A DNA stretch of 14,467 bases, taken from an uncultured Porphyromonas sp. GTDB lineage: Bacteria; Bacteroidota; Bacteroidia; Bacteroidales; Porphyromonadaceae. The DNA lies in the NCBI RefSeq assembly GCF_947254915.1, contig NZ_CAMYEZ010000045.1, forward strand, positions 1 through 14,467. Direction: 5' to 3'. Below the pieces are notes generated by a model. It was not told the origin of the DNA. It saw nothing but the letters and a program-made list of their open reading frames with translations, and made no database searches. A program made the position numbers and the translations under genes. This document shows, piece after piece, positions 14,407-14,467 of the stretch. Numbering within the stretch: position 1 is the first letter of the stretch; every line of letters starts with the position of its first letter.

Positions 14407-14467
14407 ATATGGGCATCGTACATTCCACCCGCTAATGCAATTTCTCAAGAATGATGTTTTTGATGAC

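Noticed and set aside
14407..14467. Possible start of another gene at the right edge
   Set aside because: Only 61 bases remain, and no start codon with promoter context or family resemblance can be supported.

Overview
The window reads as a chromosomal segment of an obligately anaerobic Bacteroidota, most likely a Porphyromonas close to P. asaccharolytica or P. uenonis. The genus is an inference, made without a database search. It rests on Bacteroidota-type promoters (TTTG, 19 bases, TAnnTTTG), little Shine-Dalgarno signal, a cell-surface protein with a type IX secretion C-terminal domain, a DUF4831-type lipoprotein, and a POT peptide transporter fitting a peptide-fermenting lifestyle. I see no integrase, transposase, phage gene, CRISPR array, tRNA or rRNA. 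This is mainly a housekeeping region with one repeat-rich intergenic spacer.

Layout. Bases 1-110 hold the upp promoter area. The plus-strand pair upp (uracil salvage) and a U32-family protein resembling RlhA (110-2707) follows, ending at a hairpin that lies between convergent genes. A minus-strand gene (2877-5009) encodes an exported plant-type leucine-rich-repeat protein and has a near-perfect promoter. The 642-base divergent spacer 5010-5651 carries a 21-base tandem repeat and three REP-like palindromes, then stacked promoters for slyD. The plus-strand pair slyD and aroC (5652-7316) runs tail-to-tail into a minus-strand block: DUF4831 lipoprotein, POT transporter, bioB, bioA and hemG (14332 down to 7293). 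aroC and hemG overlap by 24 bases at their 3' ends.

How the genes relate. bioB, bioA and hemG are tightly spaced, so the last step of biotin synthesis, an earlier biotin step and a late heme step probably share a transcript. The lipoprotein and POT genes lie 39 bases apart and may form another unit, with a 137-base gap containing hairpins before bioB. aroC supplies chorismate for aromatic compounds and menaquinone.

Most interesting points: BioB lacks the first auxiliary-cluster cysteine of the E. coli enzyme but offers four others, as expected of the anaerobe-type (Type II) biotin synthase. The POT transporter lacks the first Glu of its ExxER motif and carries a soluble insertion of about 165 residues. 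The U32 gene lies in the same frame as upp behind a single stop and can start only at TTG. The 5219-5536 spacer is a mosaic of two unrelated repeat families. I found no clearly new multi-gene system.
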